Positions 1 to 8,324 of a DNA stretch of 64,000 nucleotides are shown here, in pieces (position 1 is the stretch's first letter; each line of letters begins with the position of its first letter). Under the pieces are notes generated by a model, which ran no database searches, was not told the origin of the DNA, and saw only the letters and a program-made list of their open reading frames with translations. This stretch comes from Prosthecobacter debontii. Lineage in GTDB: Bacteria > Verrucomicrobiota > Verrucomicrobiia > Verrucomicrobiales > Verrucomicrobiaceae. Both the position numbers and the translations under genes were made by a program. Where the stretch lies: contig CAMAQH010000004.1 in assembly GCA_945860295.1 (NCBI GenBank), positions 1 through 64,000 of the forward strand, read 5' to 3'.

Positions 1-314
1 AACATACCCATGTCGATGCCGTTGAGTCCGCCACGAATCGTGCGCGCGAGATCTGCCTCGGTCGGTAATGTGCCCGCCGGAGTGGTGCGGAATTTGAACA
101 TACCCTCACGAAACGAGCGTGGTTTTGGCTGAAGCTGCGCACTCATCTCACCCGTGCCATCTCCACGAGGTCCGTGACAAACGATGCAGTTTCGCTCGAA
201 GACGTATTTGCCTTCCATTTAGAAATCGAAGTCCAGCGCCGCTATTTCAGACCCCATGGATGAGACTGCCCCGATGGAGAGTAGAATCTGGGTGATGAGA
301 ATACGAAAGGGCAT
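1..314 (-). pseudogene. Cytochrome c gene with an in-frame TAA between signal peptide and heme domain (3' end outside window)
   Basis: Read on the minus strand from the ATG at 314-312, the frame opens with a signal-peptide-like stretch (MPFRILITQILLSIGAVSS) and runs 31 codons to a TAA at 221-219. The next codon in the same frame is an ATG (218-216), followed by EGKYVFERNCIVCHGPRGDG, a typical start of a class I cytochrome c domain with a CxxCH heme motif. The gene leaves the window before its end. Heme attachment happens in the periplasm, so a product starting at 218 would lack the export signal. A single nonsense substitution in an otherwise intact gene is the simplest reading. A sequencing error or reinitiation at the abutting ATG is possible. 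It lies 100 nt downstream of cysI on the same strand. Confidence 0.7.
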
Positions 315-413
315 GATGCGACAACGAGACGTTCGGAGATAACGACACGGAGCACTTGCCGAACCATGCGTTGGCGGCGGCTAAGCAATCCAATTTTGTG
401 CTGCCAGAACTTA

Positions 414-2204
414 CTACTCGGCCGCACTGACCTTTTCGCCAGCGAGCTTGGCAGCGCGTTCGGCGAGTTCGATGTGGAACTGCTCGGGCTGCGGGGCTTC
501 ACCCGTGGTGCGGGTGCGGGCGAACCAGTCGGCGAAGATTTCGCCATCTTTGCGCTCGGTTTTGAAGGCTTCGAGGAACTCGCGGACCCTGGTCGGGATG
601 TCTTCGCCGAGGACGCTTTTGAATTCGAGACCGGCAAGGCGATCACCGCGCACGCTGCCGCCGACGAACATGGCGTATTTGTTCGGCGCACGACCGACAA
701 AACCGAAGTCAGCGTTGTAAGGGCGGCCACAACCATTCGGGCAGCCTGTCATGCGGAAGAGGATGGGCTCTTCTACCATGCCAAGTTCACGGAGGATCGG
801 GTCGATCTTGTCCATGATGCCTGGGAGGGCGCGTTCGGACTCACTGAGGCTCAAACCGCAGGTCGGCAGGGCGACGCAAGCGTGGGCGACTTTGCGGGCA
901 CGGGTCATGTCATCACTGTGGACGACGCCGTGCTTGGTGAGGATGGCATCGACCTTGGCTTTGTCGGCGGGATCGATGTCGGCGAGGATCAGATTGGTGT
1001 TCGGCGTGACGATGATAGGGCATTTCACGGACTCGGCTATCTCACGGAAGCAGGCTCGATATTGCGGCTTGCCATCAGCATCGGCGATGCGGCCCATGCT
1101 GACAAAGACGGCGCAGTAGAGTTGGCCGTCACCCTGCTCGTGCCAACCGAGGGTGTCTTCGACGCTGTCGAATTTCAGTTCTTTGGCTGGGAAGGTTTCG
1201 ATGCCGGGCAGGCGGCGGACGACTTCGGCGCGGAAGCCGTCGATGCCCATGGTCTGCACGGTGTACTTCATGCGTGCGTTTTTGCGCTCGGTGCGGTTGC
1301 CATGATCACGCTGGGTGGTGACGATGGCCTCAGTGGCATCAACGACGTGGGCGCGCTTCACATAAAGGAGTGGCTGGCCGAGGAAGGGCCGCGTGCTGAG
1401 CTGGCCATGGCTCATGCCGAATCCGCCACCGACGGTGATGGTGTAGCCTTCGACTTCACCATTTACGACATGTGGCACAAAGCCGCAGTCCTGGGAGTAA
1501 AGATCGACGTCGTTGCAGGGCTGGATAGCTACGGCGATCTTGAATTTACGCGGGAGATAAACCTGACCATAGATGGGATCTTCACCTTCAGGGGCTGTGG
1601 TGGCGGCGCGGACATCCGGATTCACCTCAGGGTCCTTGATCCACTCAGGGTCGATCTTTTCGCCATCAAGCCACATGTCGGCATAAGCGGAGGAGCGCCA
1701 GAGGAAGCGCTGGCTGATTTCTTCCGTGAGCTTCTGAGTGTCGGCGTGGACGGCGTCCTTGATCGGTGCCGCAGGGCCCATGGTATTGCGGACGACATCG
1801 CCGCAGGCACCCATGGTGCTAAGGCCGCTATGGCAGACGTTGTGGATGACTTCTTTGAGGCCGCCTTTGAGCACGCCATGGAGCTGGATGCCCTGACGAT
1901 TGGTCAGGCGCATGTTGCCCATGGCCTTGGTGCAAAGCTCGTCATGGATGAGCCACTGTTCGGAGCTGATTCGCCCGCCGGGCATTTTGCTGCGGATCAT
2001 GAAGCTCCAAGCCTTGTCGAGCTTGGCTTTATTGCGCTCGGCTCTCTGATCGCGGTCGTCCTGCTGATAACTGCCATGAAATTTGAGCAACACGTTTGAA
2101 TCATCCGGCACATGCGTGAGTGCGGTATCGGCGAATTGTTCGGCGATTTGACCACGGAGGCCATTGGAAGCGAGTTTGATGTCTTCGACGCTGGCTTTGC
2201 TCAT
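414..2204 (-). CDS. cysI: Assimilatory sulfite reductase hemoprotein (beta) subunit
   Basis: This 596-residue protein is a siroheme/4Fe-4S sulfite reductase, which makes the six-electron reduction of sulfite to sulfide for cysteine synthesis in the cytoplasm. The cluster and siroheme ligands are clear: C443-x5-C449 (CVALPTC) and C488-x3-C492 (TGCPNGC). The spacing of 6, 45 and 49 residues equals that of E. coli CysI. Two ferredoxin-like sulfite/nitrite reductase repeats flank them. I chose the ATG at 2204 (MSKASVEDIKLASN); the frame stays open to a TTG at 2240, but that start adds only a dubious AT-rich extension. No cysJ flavoprotein gene is adjacent, so the electron donor is encoded elsewhere or is ferredoxin. 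The upstream DNA is very AT-rich and probably holds the promoter. Confidence 0.93.
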   Translation of the reverse strand: MSKASVEDIKLASNGLRGQIAEQFADTALTHVPDDSNVLLKFHGSYQQDDRDQRAERNKAKLDKAWSFMIRSKMPGGRISSEQWLIHDELCTKAMGNMRLTNRQGIQLHGVLKGGLKEVIHNVCHSGLSTMGACGDVVRNTMGPAAPIKDAVHADTQKLTEEISQRFLWRSSAYADMWLDGEKIDPEWIKDPEVNPDVRAATTAPEGEDPIYGQVYLPRKFKIAVAIQPCNDVDLYSQDCGFVPHVVNGEVEGYTITVGGGFGMSHGQLSTRPFLGQPLLYVKRAHVVDATEAIVTTQRDHGNRTERKNARMKYTVQTMGIDGFRAEVVRRLPGIETFPAKELKFDSVEDTLGWHEQGDGQLYCAVFVSMGRIADADGKPQYRACFREIAESVKCPIIVTPNTNLILADIDPADKAKVDAILTKHGVVHSDDMTRARKVAHACVALPTCGLSLSESERALPGIMDKIDPILRELGMVEEPILFRMTGCPNGCGRPYNADFGFVGRAPNKYAMFVGGSVRGDRLAGLEFKSVLGEDIPTRVREFLEAFKTERKDGEIFADWFARTRTTGEAPQPEQFHIELAERAAKLAGEKVSAAE

Positions 2205-2799
2205 AAGGTGGGGAGGGTAAAAAAGGGCTAAATTATTCAACTTAATGAGCGGGAAAGCAAGCAGTGAGAGTGATTATTTACCCAAAAGTCTATCGGGATT
2301 ATATGGAAATAAAATCATAGCTGAAACCACCGATAATTATAATATATTATTATTATAGCAAAATTTATTTTAAATTATGGTGAATCTGGTTAAATTTTAC
2401 AAGCCATGATCTTTCCTGCACTGCCCAAATTCCCAAATACGTCCTTGCTTACGATCTCTGTGAAACAGCACCTGCAGGGAATACGCAGATCACTCGAACT
2501 GGCCTGTTGAGAGATCGATGGTCACATCCGATCTCTGGAACTGGCCCAAGGCCCTGAGAATGACGACATTCGGCCACCGATGGCTAGCGCGTGTCTTTTT
2601 GAAATTCCGCCGTTCGCCGTTGAGCAGATCGTGCCTGCGGAGATGAAAAGTGGTTTTGGAATAACTGAAACTCGATTGGTGATGGAAGCGACAGCACCAA
2701 ATGCGCTAGATCCACTTCTTGAGCAGGCTACGCTGGAAGAACTGAATTCGGCCCTGTCGAAAGTCGTAATTCAGACGACTGGCAGAGTCGCTGGTGAAA
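2205..2799. other. Intergenic region upstream of cysI, AT-rich
   Basis: About 595 nt without a gene I can support. Positions 2265-2400 are strikingly AT-rich compared with the flanks. On the minus strand they contain a TATAAT hexamer (2357-2352) that could serve cysI, but I see no matching -35 box at standard spacing. The rest (2410-2799) has no recognisable domain; an open frame at 2580-2891 is rejected elsewhere. Confidence 0.5.
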
Positions 2800-2828
2800 C
2801 AAAAAAAGACATGCGCCTGAGCATGTCC
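2800..2828 (-). terminator. Rho-independent terminator of the heparinase-like gene
   Basis: On the minus strand a perfect 7-bp stem (GACATGC/GCATGTC, 2827-2821 and 2814-2808) with a 6-nt loop is followed directly by seven T residues (2807-2801). It lies about 35 nt beyond the stop codon of the heparinase-like gene at 2863 and ends the minus-strand cluster. Confidence 0.8.
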
Positions 2829-2862
2829 TTTCGAGGAGGTAATCTAAACAGTCTGCGCGGCT

Positions 2863-4747
2863 TTAAGTCGGCATGCAGGTCAGTCGGGTGATCAAGCCTG
2901 CACGGACACCGCGTGCGGTGACGGTGATGGCCTCGGCAATAGCTGCATAGGCAGGGGAGACACGCCGGCTGGAAACTTCGTACGATGCGTCAGAAGACTC
3001 CATGATTAATCTCCAGAGGAGTCCGTCGCGCGAGATATCGAATTGCCCCAGCGAGGTGTGTGATACTGGTCTTACGATGCACTCGGGGGAAAAGCACCAG
3101 CAGACAGTGAAGGGCTGACCCTGATCCTCCGTGTCTCGGACTTCGATACCGTCGCACAGTAAATGGACCTGCCTCTGGAAGGCATGACCTTCATGAGCGA
3201 AACGCGCGGCAGCCGTGTTGCTTTCGGTAACGACCGTCGGGTTGGCATGATGTGGGCCTTGTAAAAAAGGCCCGAAACGGCGCGGGGTTTTGAATTCACC
3301 ATGGTTTGGCTGCGGGCCGTTATGCGCGGACCATGAGGCGAGTTCAGCATGTAGTTTAACATGGCCATAGTAGCTACCTGTGCCTGGATCGATCAGCAGG
3401 GCTTTATGATTGTCCCAGACTGAGAGGTGTAAGGCATCACAGTGGCCGTGGGCGGCGATGCTGCCGAAGCCGAGCGGTGATGCATCCAGGCGCAAGAACC
3501 ATCTGTCCGTTCGCAGTGCAGAGACACCACTCTCAGCATACGTGCGCCATGGAGTGCTCAGATCGCGCTTATGGGGTTGAGTGAGTGGTGTCGCGCCTAA
3601 CCAAGATTTGAGAATGCCCGGCTTACCTGCCAGCCACTCCTGCCATTCGAGTATGGATCTGGAACGCTGCGTCGTGACTGGAACAACTTGAGCATCATCA
3701 TTGTCGCCATAATCCCAAGCCTCAATACCTTGGCTGAGATCGAGAAAGTATCGGCCTGCAGCACATAGGCGATCATAGGCGATCATAGGCATCTCCTGCA
3801 CGACAACCGACGGCTCTGGCGGCTTGCCAAGCGAGATCGAAGGCGAATAGATGGTAGTGGAGAGCCTGCTCACGTGAGCCGCCGTCACTAGCAAACTGAT
3901 ACAACACCTCGTGACTCAAGGCTGACCATGCGTGATCCACTGGGCAGGTGATTTTTTCCAAAGCTGGCCAGCGCTGGCCAGCGACGACTAGAGCGACGAG
4001 TTCCCCCAACAAATGATTGTTGGCCGAAGAGCCTGCGGACTTATAGCGCCAGATCCAGGCAGCATGAATAGGGACGATGCGTTTGACCAAAGCAGATTGC
4101 TTTTCGGCTAGGCGCGTGTGCTCAGCACTTGAGTCCTTGATGGCGGCGGCGACGAGTGCGTCGAACCAAGTGAAGTTAATCAGTCTCAGTGCCGCTTCAA
4201 GGGGACTCGTCCAATTGATGCCCATGCCGGGGGGATTGCGTTCGCACCAGTCTTCGAGCCAGAGTTGCGCCGTGCGAATAGCAGCTGTGTCGTGGTTCAA
4301 CCAGCCGTGCATGGCTAGCCGTGTCATTTCTGCCCAGCGGTTGATTTCCCAGATCGTGCGCGCATCGGCTCCGTCGGGCAGGTGCCGATGATTCAGGCGA
4401 TGCGCAGCGATGGCTGGATCAATGACGACTCCGCAAGCTGGGTCGCGATGCCAGCAGGGTGGGGCGCCGACAGAGACTTTTTTCCAGCCAAAAATTTGCC
4501 ACTCACCACGCAGCAGACTCCTGGCGTCTTTAGCAAGCTGTTGCTTGATTTTCGCAGAGAAAACCTCTGGCAAAGGCAGGCGCGGCACGCTGGGATTCAA
4601 GTCGTGGTGATCCAGTGCTGCGATGTCTTCAAGAAAGTTGCCCTCGGTCCAAATACGCCACTTTTCGACCAAGCGATGACTTACCTCACGAAGGCTCATA
4701 GCCTTGAGGCGGTGGCGATACCAGGAGAGGCGTTCCACGAAACTCAT
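2863..4747 (-). pseudogene. Heparinase II/III-like polysaccharide lyase gene, frameshifted by a 10-bp tandem duplication
   Basis: Two overlapping minus-strand frames encode the two halves of one heparinase II/III family protein. The first (from ATG 4747, MSFVERLSWYRHRLKAMSL) covers the alpha-toroid N-terminal domain and ends at a TGA near 3773. The second (to 2863) covers the C-terminal beta-sandwich, with GFGSIAAHGHCDALHLSVWD and the following LLIDPGTGSYYG motif. At the junction the 10-mer GATCATAGGC is present twice in tandem (3771-3780 and 3781-3790). Removing one copy joins the frames as AGDAYDRLCAAGRYFLDL and gives one 624-residue protein. Such proteins in LPS or exopolysaccharide clusters are polymer-modifying lyase homologues. 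It is downstream of gmhA on the same strand. Slippage at the repeat could in principle restore the frame; a read or assembly error is the alternative. Confidence 0.85.
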
Positions 4748-4911
4748 GCTGCGTTTTCTACAGTCCGATGCTCTGCCCTGCACGAACGGCCTAGCTGGCT
4801 GATGAGCAGCATGTTAATGCCAAGCCGTAGTACCCTGAGGACCACGGACGTGGAGAACATGTGAAGAATGTCCCTCAGCATAACAAAAAGCGGGGCCTGC
4901 CCGCATGGTGA

Positions 4912-5499
4912 TTAGCCCTCAGCGCTGACAGCGGTTTCGACCGCTTCACACAGCACATGACCGACGAGTAAATGACACTCTTGAACGTGTGCGGTGACAT
5001 CTGACGGGGCGCGGAAACTCAGGTGCGCCACGCGGGCGCAGTCAGCTCCTGCACGCCCTGTAAAGGCGATGCTGGTGCAGCCTCGATCATTCGCTGCACA
5101 CAGTCCGGCGATGATGTTTGGACTGGTGCCTGAGGTGGAGATGCCGATGACGACATCCCCCGGCTGGGCGATGGCTTCAACCTGACGAGCGAAGACTGTT
5201 TCAAAGCCAAAATCATTGCTGTGAGCCGTTAGCACGGAGGTGTCAGTGGTGAGTGCGAGTCCTGCCAAAGCACGACGATTGATGCGATACCGCACACACA
5301 GTTCAGCGGCAAGATGCTGAGCGTCCGCAGCACTACCTCCGTTGCCAAAGAAGAGAATTTTCTTTCCCGCTGCGAGTGCGCTGATCCACGCATCTGCCAT
5401 CTGCTGAATGATTTGCCCCTGCTCGCGCAGAGCCTGCACGGCGGTGAAATGCCCGTCGAGATGTCGTGTGAAAATAGATGTCGTGTCGAGAGTCTTCAT
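4912..5499 (-). CDS. gmhA: Phosphoheptose isomerase (sedoheptulose 7-phosphate isomerase)
   Basis: This 195-residue SIS-domain protein converts sedoheptulose 7-phosphate to D-glycero-D-manno-heptose 7-phosphate, the first step of ADP-heptose synthesis for the LPS inner core. The phosphate-binding loop FGNGGSAADAQHLAAE (51-66) and STSGTSPN (121-128) are intact. The zinc ligands expected from the E. coli enzyme (H61, E65, Q172, H180) appear here as H62, E66, Q173 and H181. It lies 35 nt downstream of the glycosyltransferase remnant and in the same direction as the heptose kinase, which fits a single heptose operon on the minus strand. Confidence 0.92.
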   Translation of the reverse strand: MKTLDTTSIFTRHLDGHFTAVQALREQGQIIQQMADAWISALAAGKKILFFGNGGSAADAQHLAAELCVRYRINRRALAGLALTTDTSVLTAHSNDFGFETVFARQVEAIAQPGDVVIGISTSGTSPNIIAGLCAANDRGCTSIAFTGRAGADCARVAHLSFRAPSDVTAHVQECHLLVGHVLCEAVETAVSAEG

Positions 5500-5534
5500 T
5501 ATGTGGAGAAAGTGATTGTGGAGTGCTCAAGCTT

Positions 5535-5915
5535 TCATGCAAGCACGCCGCTGCTCTTGAATGATACTCGTATATTCATGAAGCCCTGCCACCAGTGCTC
5601 GGCACTGGTATTGGCGAGTAGCCATTCTTGGCCTGCGTGGCCCATAGCGGCGGTAGCTAGCGGCTGTTGATAAAATTCGAGGATGTCTTTGGCCAGACTC
5701 ACGGCGTCTCCGGGTTCGTGAATCAAGGCGCGCATGGGCTGCTGCCATTGCGGGGGTGCGGCAGGTCCATCCCAATCGTTGCTGGAGATAAAGAGTTCTT
5801 CTACAGCAGCGCCTTGAGCACGCATCACTTCACTCATGCGCAGCACGGCCGTTTCTTCACCGCCAGGGAAACGGTAACGATTGAACAAGTGAAGTATGCG
5901 CGGGTTTGCCGCCAT
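5535..5915 (-). pseudogene. Glycosyltransferase family 4 remnant with a large internal in-frame deletion
   Basis: The 126-residue frame joins two parts that are normally about 250 residues apart in GT4 enzymes. Residues 1-65 (starting MAANPRILHLFNRYRFPGGE) are a typical GT4 N-terminus with the glycine-rich acceptor-side loop. Residues 66-115 (HEPGDAVSLAKDILEFYQQP, then MGHAGQEWLLANTSAEHW) are the terminal helices that follow the EPGD/EXXG nucleotide-sugar region. The Rossmann C-domain and the nucleotide-sugar site between them are missing. The protein cannot be a working glycosyltransferase. It sits between the heptose kinase and gmhA with short spacers, so the ancestor was probably a heptosyl or core-sugar transferase. 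Whether the remnant is translated is unknown. Confidence 0.75.
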
Positions 5916-5939
5916 GACGCAGGAACGCGGTGGGACGAA

Positions 5940-6941
5940 TCAGAGCTCGAAGGCTTGCATCAATTCTTCCTTCATCACGCGCGCAGTACCGAGCTTGCCA
6001 ACGACAATACCACTGGCGTGATTGGCAATATCGGCGGCGTCTTCGGCGCTGAGACCAGCAGCGAGGGCGAGGGTGAGAAAGGCGATGGCTGTATCGCCAG
6101 CACCGGAGACGTCATACACTTCGCGTGCACGAGTCGGGATGTGATGCGGCACGGTGTCACGCTGGAAGAGGATCATGCCCTGTTCTCCAAGAGTAACGAG
6201 CACCTTGCCGACACTCCATTGATCGAGGAGTTGTTCGCCAACCTCAAGAAGGCGTTTGTCCTCAAGTGGTGGTCCAGGAGAGCGGTGGTCTTGAATGCCA
6301 GCCGCCGCGAAGGCTTCGAGTCGATTAGGCTTAACTAACGATGCGCCATGCCAACTTAACGGATTGCGTGGTGATGGATCGACGGTGACGAGCTTACCGG
6401 CTGCTTTGCAAAGGCCGAGCACTTGATCAGTGAAGGCCTGTGTGACGAAACCTTTGCCGTAGTCCTCAATAATCACACCATCGAGTTCTGGGAGCATGGT
6501 TTCGAGTCGCCTGGAGATAATCTCCAACTCTTCATCGCTGAGCTTCTCAATCGTCTCACGGTCCACGCGCACGACATGCTGCTGCCGCGCGATGATGCGC
6601 GTTTTAGCGATGGTCGGTAGCGTGTCGCTTTCTAGCATTGGGTCCGTAATCACGCCCTCTTCATTCAAAAGGCGTCGCAGTTCGCCTGCAGCGCTATCTT
6701 TGCCGACACGGCCCATCAAATAGGCGTGGGGTGTGAAGGCGGATAGGTTGCGCGCGACATTGGCGGCTCCGCCAGGGAAGGTGGTTTCCTTGGTGACCTC
6801 GACAATCGGCACGGGTGCCTCTGGCGAGATGCGACGCACGGTGCCCCAGATGAAGTGATCAAGCATGACGTCACCAATCACCAAGATGCGGCATCCAGCC
6901 ATACGCTGGATAGCATCGCGAGCAGTGGAGGCAGTGAGCAT
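5940..6941 (-). CDS. hldE1: D-glycero-beta-D-manno-heptose-7-phosphate kinase (RfaE1/HldE kinase domain)
   Basis: This 333-residue PfkB/ribokinase-family protein phosphorylates D-glycero-D-manno-heptose 7-phosphate at C1, the step after GmhA. The N-terminal motif GDVMLDHFIWGTVRRISPEA and the sugar-binding GGAANVARN stretch are RfaE-specific. The PfkB signature DVSGAGDT lies near 277-284 with D283 as the expected catalytic base. It has only the kinase half of the bifunctional E. coli HldE; the adenylyltransferase must be encoded elsewhere. The stop lies 24 nt before the glycosyltransferase remnant and gmhA follows, which supports an operon. The symbol reflects domain content. Confidence 0.88.
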   Translation of the reverse strand: MLTASTARDAIQRMAGCRILVIGDVMLDHFIWGTVRRISPEAPVPIVEVTKETTFPGGAANVARNLSAFTPHAYLMGRVGKDSAAGELRRLLNEEGVITDPMLESDTLPTIAKTRIIARQQHVVRVDRETIEKLSDEELEIISRRLETMLPELDGVIIEDYGKGFVTQAFTDQVLGLCKAAGKLVTVDPSPRNPLSWHGASLVKPNRLEAFAAAGIQDHRSPGPPLEDKRLLEVGEQLLDQWSVGKVLVTLGEQGMILFQRDTVPHHIPTRAREVYDVSGAGDTAIAFLTLALAAGLSAEDAADIANHASGIVVGKLGTARVMKEELMQAFEL

Positions 6942-6952
6942 GATGAACAGAA

Positions 6953-8020
6953 TTACGCTTTTACACGTCGCGCACGCACAGCCGTGGCGAGCTGGTCGAG
7001 CATGGCCTCAGTCGTGGCCCAGTTGACGCAGGCGTCGGTGATGCTTTGTCCGTATGTTAGGCCTTGACCGGGTTTGGCATCTTGCCGGCCTTCGACGAGG
7101 TGACTTTCGATCATGACACCCGTAATGGCTTTGCTGCCATGGGTGAGTTGCTCGGCGAGAGACTGCGTGACGAGCGGTTGCTTGCGGTAATCTTTGAGAC
7201 TGTTGCCATGACTGCAATCAACCATCACGCTGGCGGGCAGACCGCGTGCCGTGAGCTGGCCGATGACGGTGTCGATGGAGGCGGCATCAAAATTCGTTCC
7301 GGCTTTGCCGCCGCGCAAAATGACATGGCAGGCCGTGTTGCCCTTTGTTTTCACGATAGCGGCCACGCCGTCTTTGGTCACGGAGAGGAAGCAATGCTGG
7401 CCAGCTGCGGCTTGAATGGCATCAAGAGCGACCTGGATGCCGCCATCGGTACCGTTTTTGAAACCGACAGGCATGGATAACCCAGACGAGAGCTGGCGGT
7501 GCACCTGACTCTCAGTGGTGCGTGCGCCGATAGCTCCCCATGACACGACATCGGCAATATATTGCGGTGTGATCACATCGAGAAATTCGGTGCCAGACGG
7601 CACGCCCATACGTGTCAGTTCGATAAGTAGGGCGCGTGCTTCACGCAGGCCGCGATTGATGTCGTAGCTTTCGTTGAGATGTGGGTCATTGATGAATCCC
7701 TTCCAGCCGACGGTGGTGCGTGGCTTCTCAAAATAGACGCGCATGACGATCTCCAGATCGGCGCTGTGTTTCTCCCGCGCTTGCTGAATGAGCGTGGCGT
7801 ATTCGAGAGCGGACTTGTGATCATGGATCGAGCAAGGGCCGACCACGATGAGCAAACGATCGTCCTTATGATTGAGGATCGCTTCAGCCTGCTTGCGTGA
7901 GCTTTCGATAAAAGCCGCTCCTGCTTCATTGAGAGGCAGGTCATGCATGAGTAGAGCCGGTTGGATCAGCGGCAAGATCTCTGCCACGCGGAGATCGTCT
8001 GTAGGGTGGGATTGGCTCAC
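6953..8020 (-). CDS. aroG: 3-deoxy-7-phosphoheptulonate (DAHP) synthase, class I
   Basis: A 355-residue class I DAHP synthase of the AroF/AroG/AroH type. It condenses phosphoenolpyruvate with erythrose 4-phosphate as the first step of aromatic amino acid synthesis. Family motifs are present throughout: VVGPCSIHD (near 60-68), the following YFEKPRTTVGWKG, then GARTTESQVHR, the FKNGTDG segment and DCSHGNS. The N-terminal extension (about 45 residues) is of the kind that mediates feedback regulation in the E. coli isozymes. It ends 11 nt upstream of the heptose kinase and may be co-transcribed with the heptose genes. The isozyme type cannot be assigned from sequence by eye. Confidence 0.92.
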   Translation of the reverse strand: MSQSHPTDDLRVAEILPLIQPALLMHDLPLNEAGAAFIESSRKQAEAILNHKDDRLLIVVGPCSIHDHKSALEYATLIQQAREKHSADLEIVMRVYFEKPRTTVGWKGFINDPHLNESYDINRGLREARALLIELTRMGVPSGTEFLDVITPQYIADVVSWGAIGARTTESQVHRQLSSGLSMPVGFKNGTDGGIQVALDAIQAAAGQHCFLSVTKDGVAAIVKTKGNTACHVILRGGKAGTNFDAASIDTVIGQLTARGLPASVMVDCSHGNSLKDYRKQPLVTQSLAEQLTHGSKAITGVMIESHLVEGRQDAKPGQGLTYGQSITDACVNWATTEAMLDQLATAVRARRVKA

Positions 8021-8324
8021 AAGTCAGTCGGGTTGAAAGAGGCGGGCAAAGTGGGCGCTTTTGCTGGAATGGCAAGCAGCCTATCAGCCCAGCGCTTGTT
8101 CTTGAGTAGCTGCCGCCCCTGGTCAGACAGCGTTGGCTGCCACCGCTCCCGAGTTGGTGCAGTCCGCTGGGAGTCGGGTGAGAACAACCGACTCCCGTGC
8201 CTGCTCAGCGCCAATAACGGGGCGATGAGGATTCTAATTATTACGGAAAATAGAGTTATTCATTTAATTTGGAAAGATTTATATTCTAGCAGGCTGAGAT
8301 TTTTGACCTGCTGTTCACATGCGC
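8021..8324. other. Intergenic region between the DAHP synthase start and the kup stop
   Basis: About 300 nt. The part next to the DAHP synthase is GC-rich and has no motif I recognise. Positions 8228-8300 are AT-rich and could hold the DAHP synthase promoter on the minus strand. I see no leader peptide or attenuator and no clear terminator for kup. Confidence 0.4.

Noticed and set aside
366-2099. A 577-codon frame antisense to cysI
   Set aside because: It is a mirror of a strongly conserved gene; long antisense frames arise from GC-rich codon use. The same applies to frames antisense to pgk (10636-11682), PSD1 B (25194-27107) and the M29 peptidase (62153-63268).
2580-2891. A 103-codon plus-strand open frame
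   Set aside because: It has no ribosome-binding site or recognisable domain, contains the minus-strand terminator hairpin at 2800-2828, and overlaps the end of the heparinase gene.
2863-4747. Programmed ribosomal frameshifting in the heparinase-like gene
   Set aside because: The junction is an exact 10-bp tandem duplication and not a slippery heptamer with a downstream structure; duplication explains it fully.
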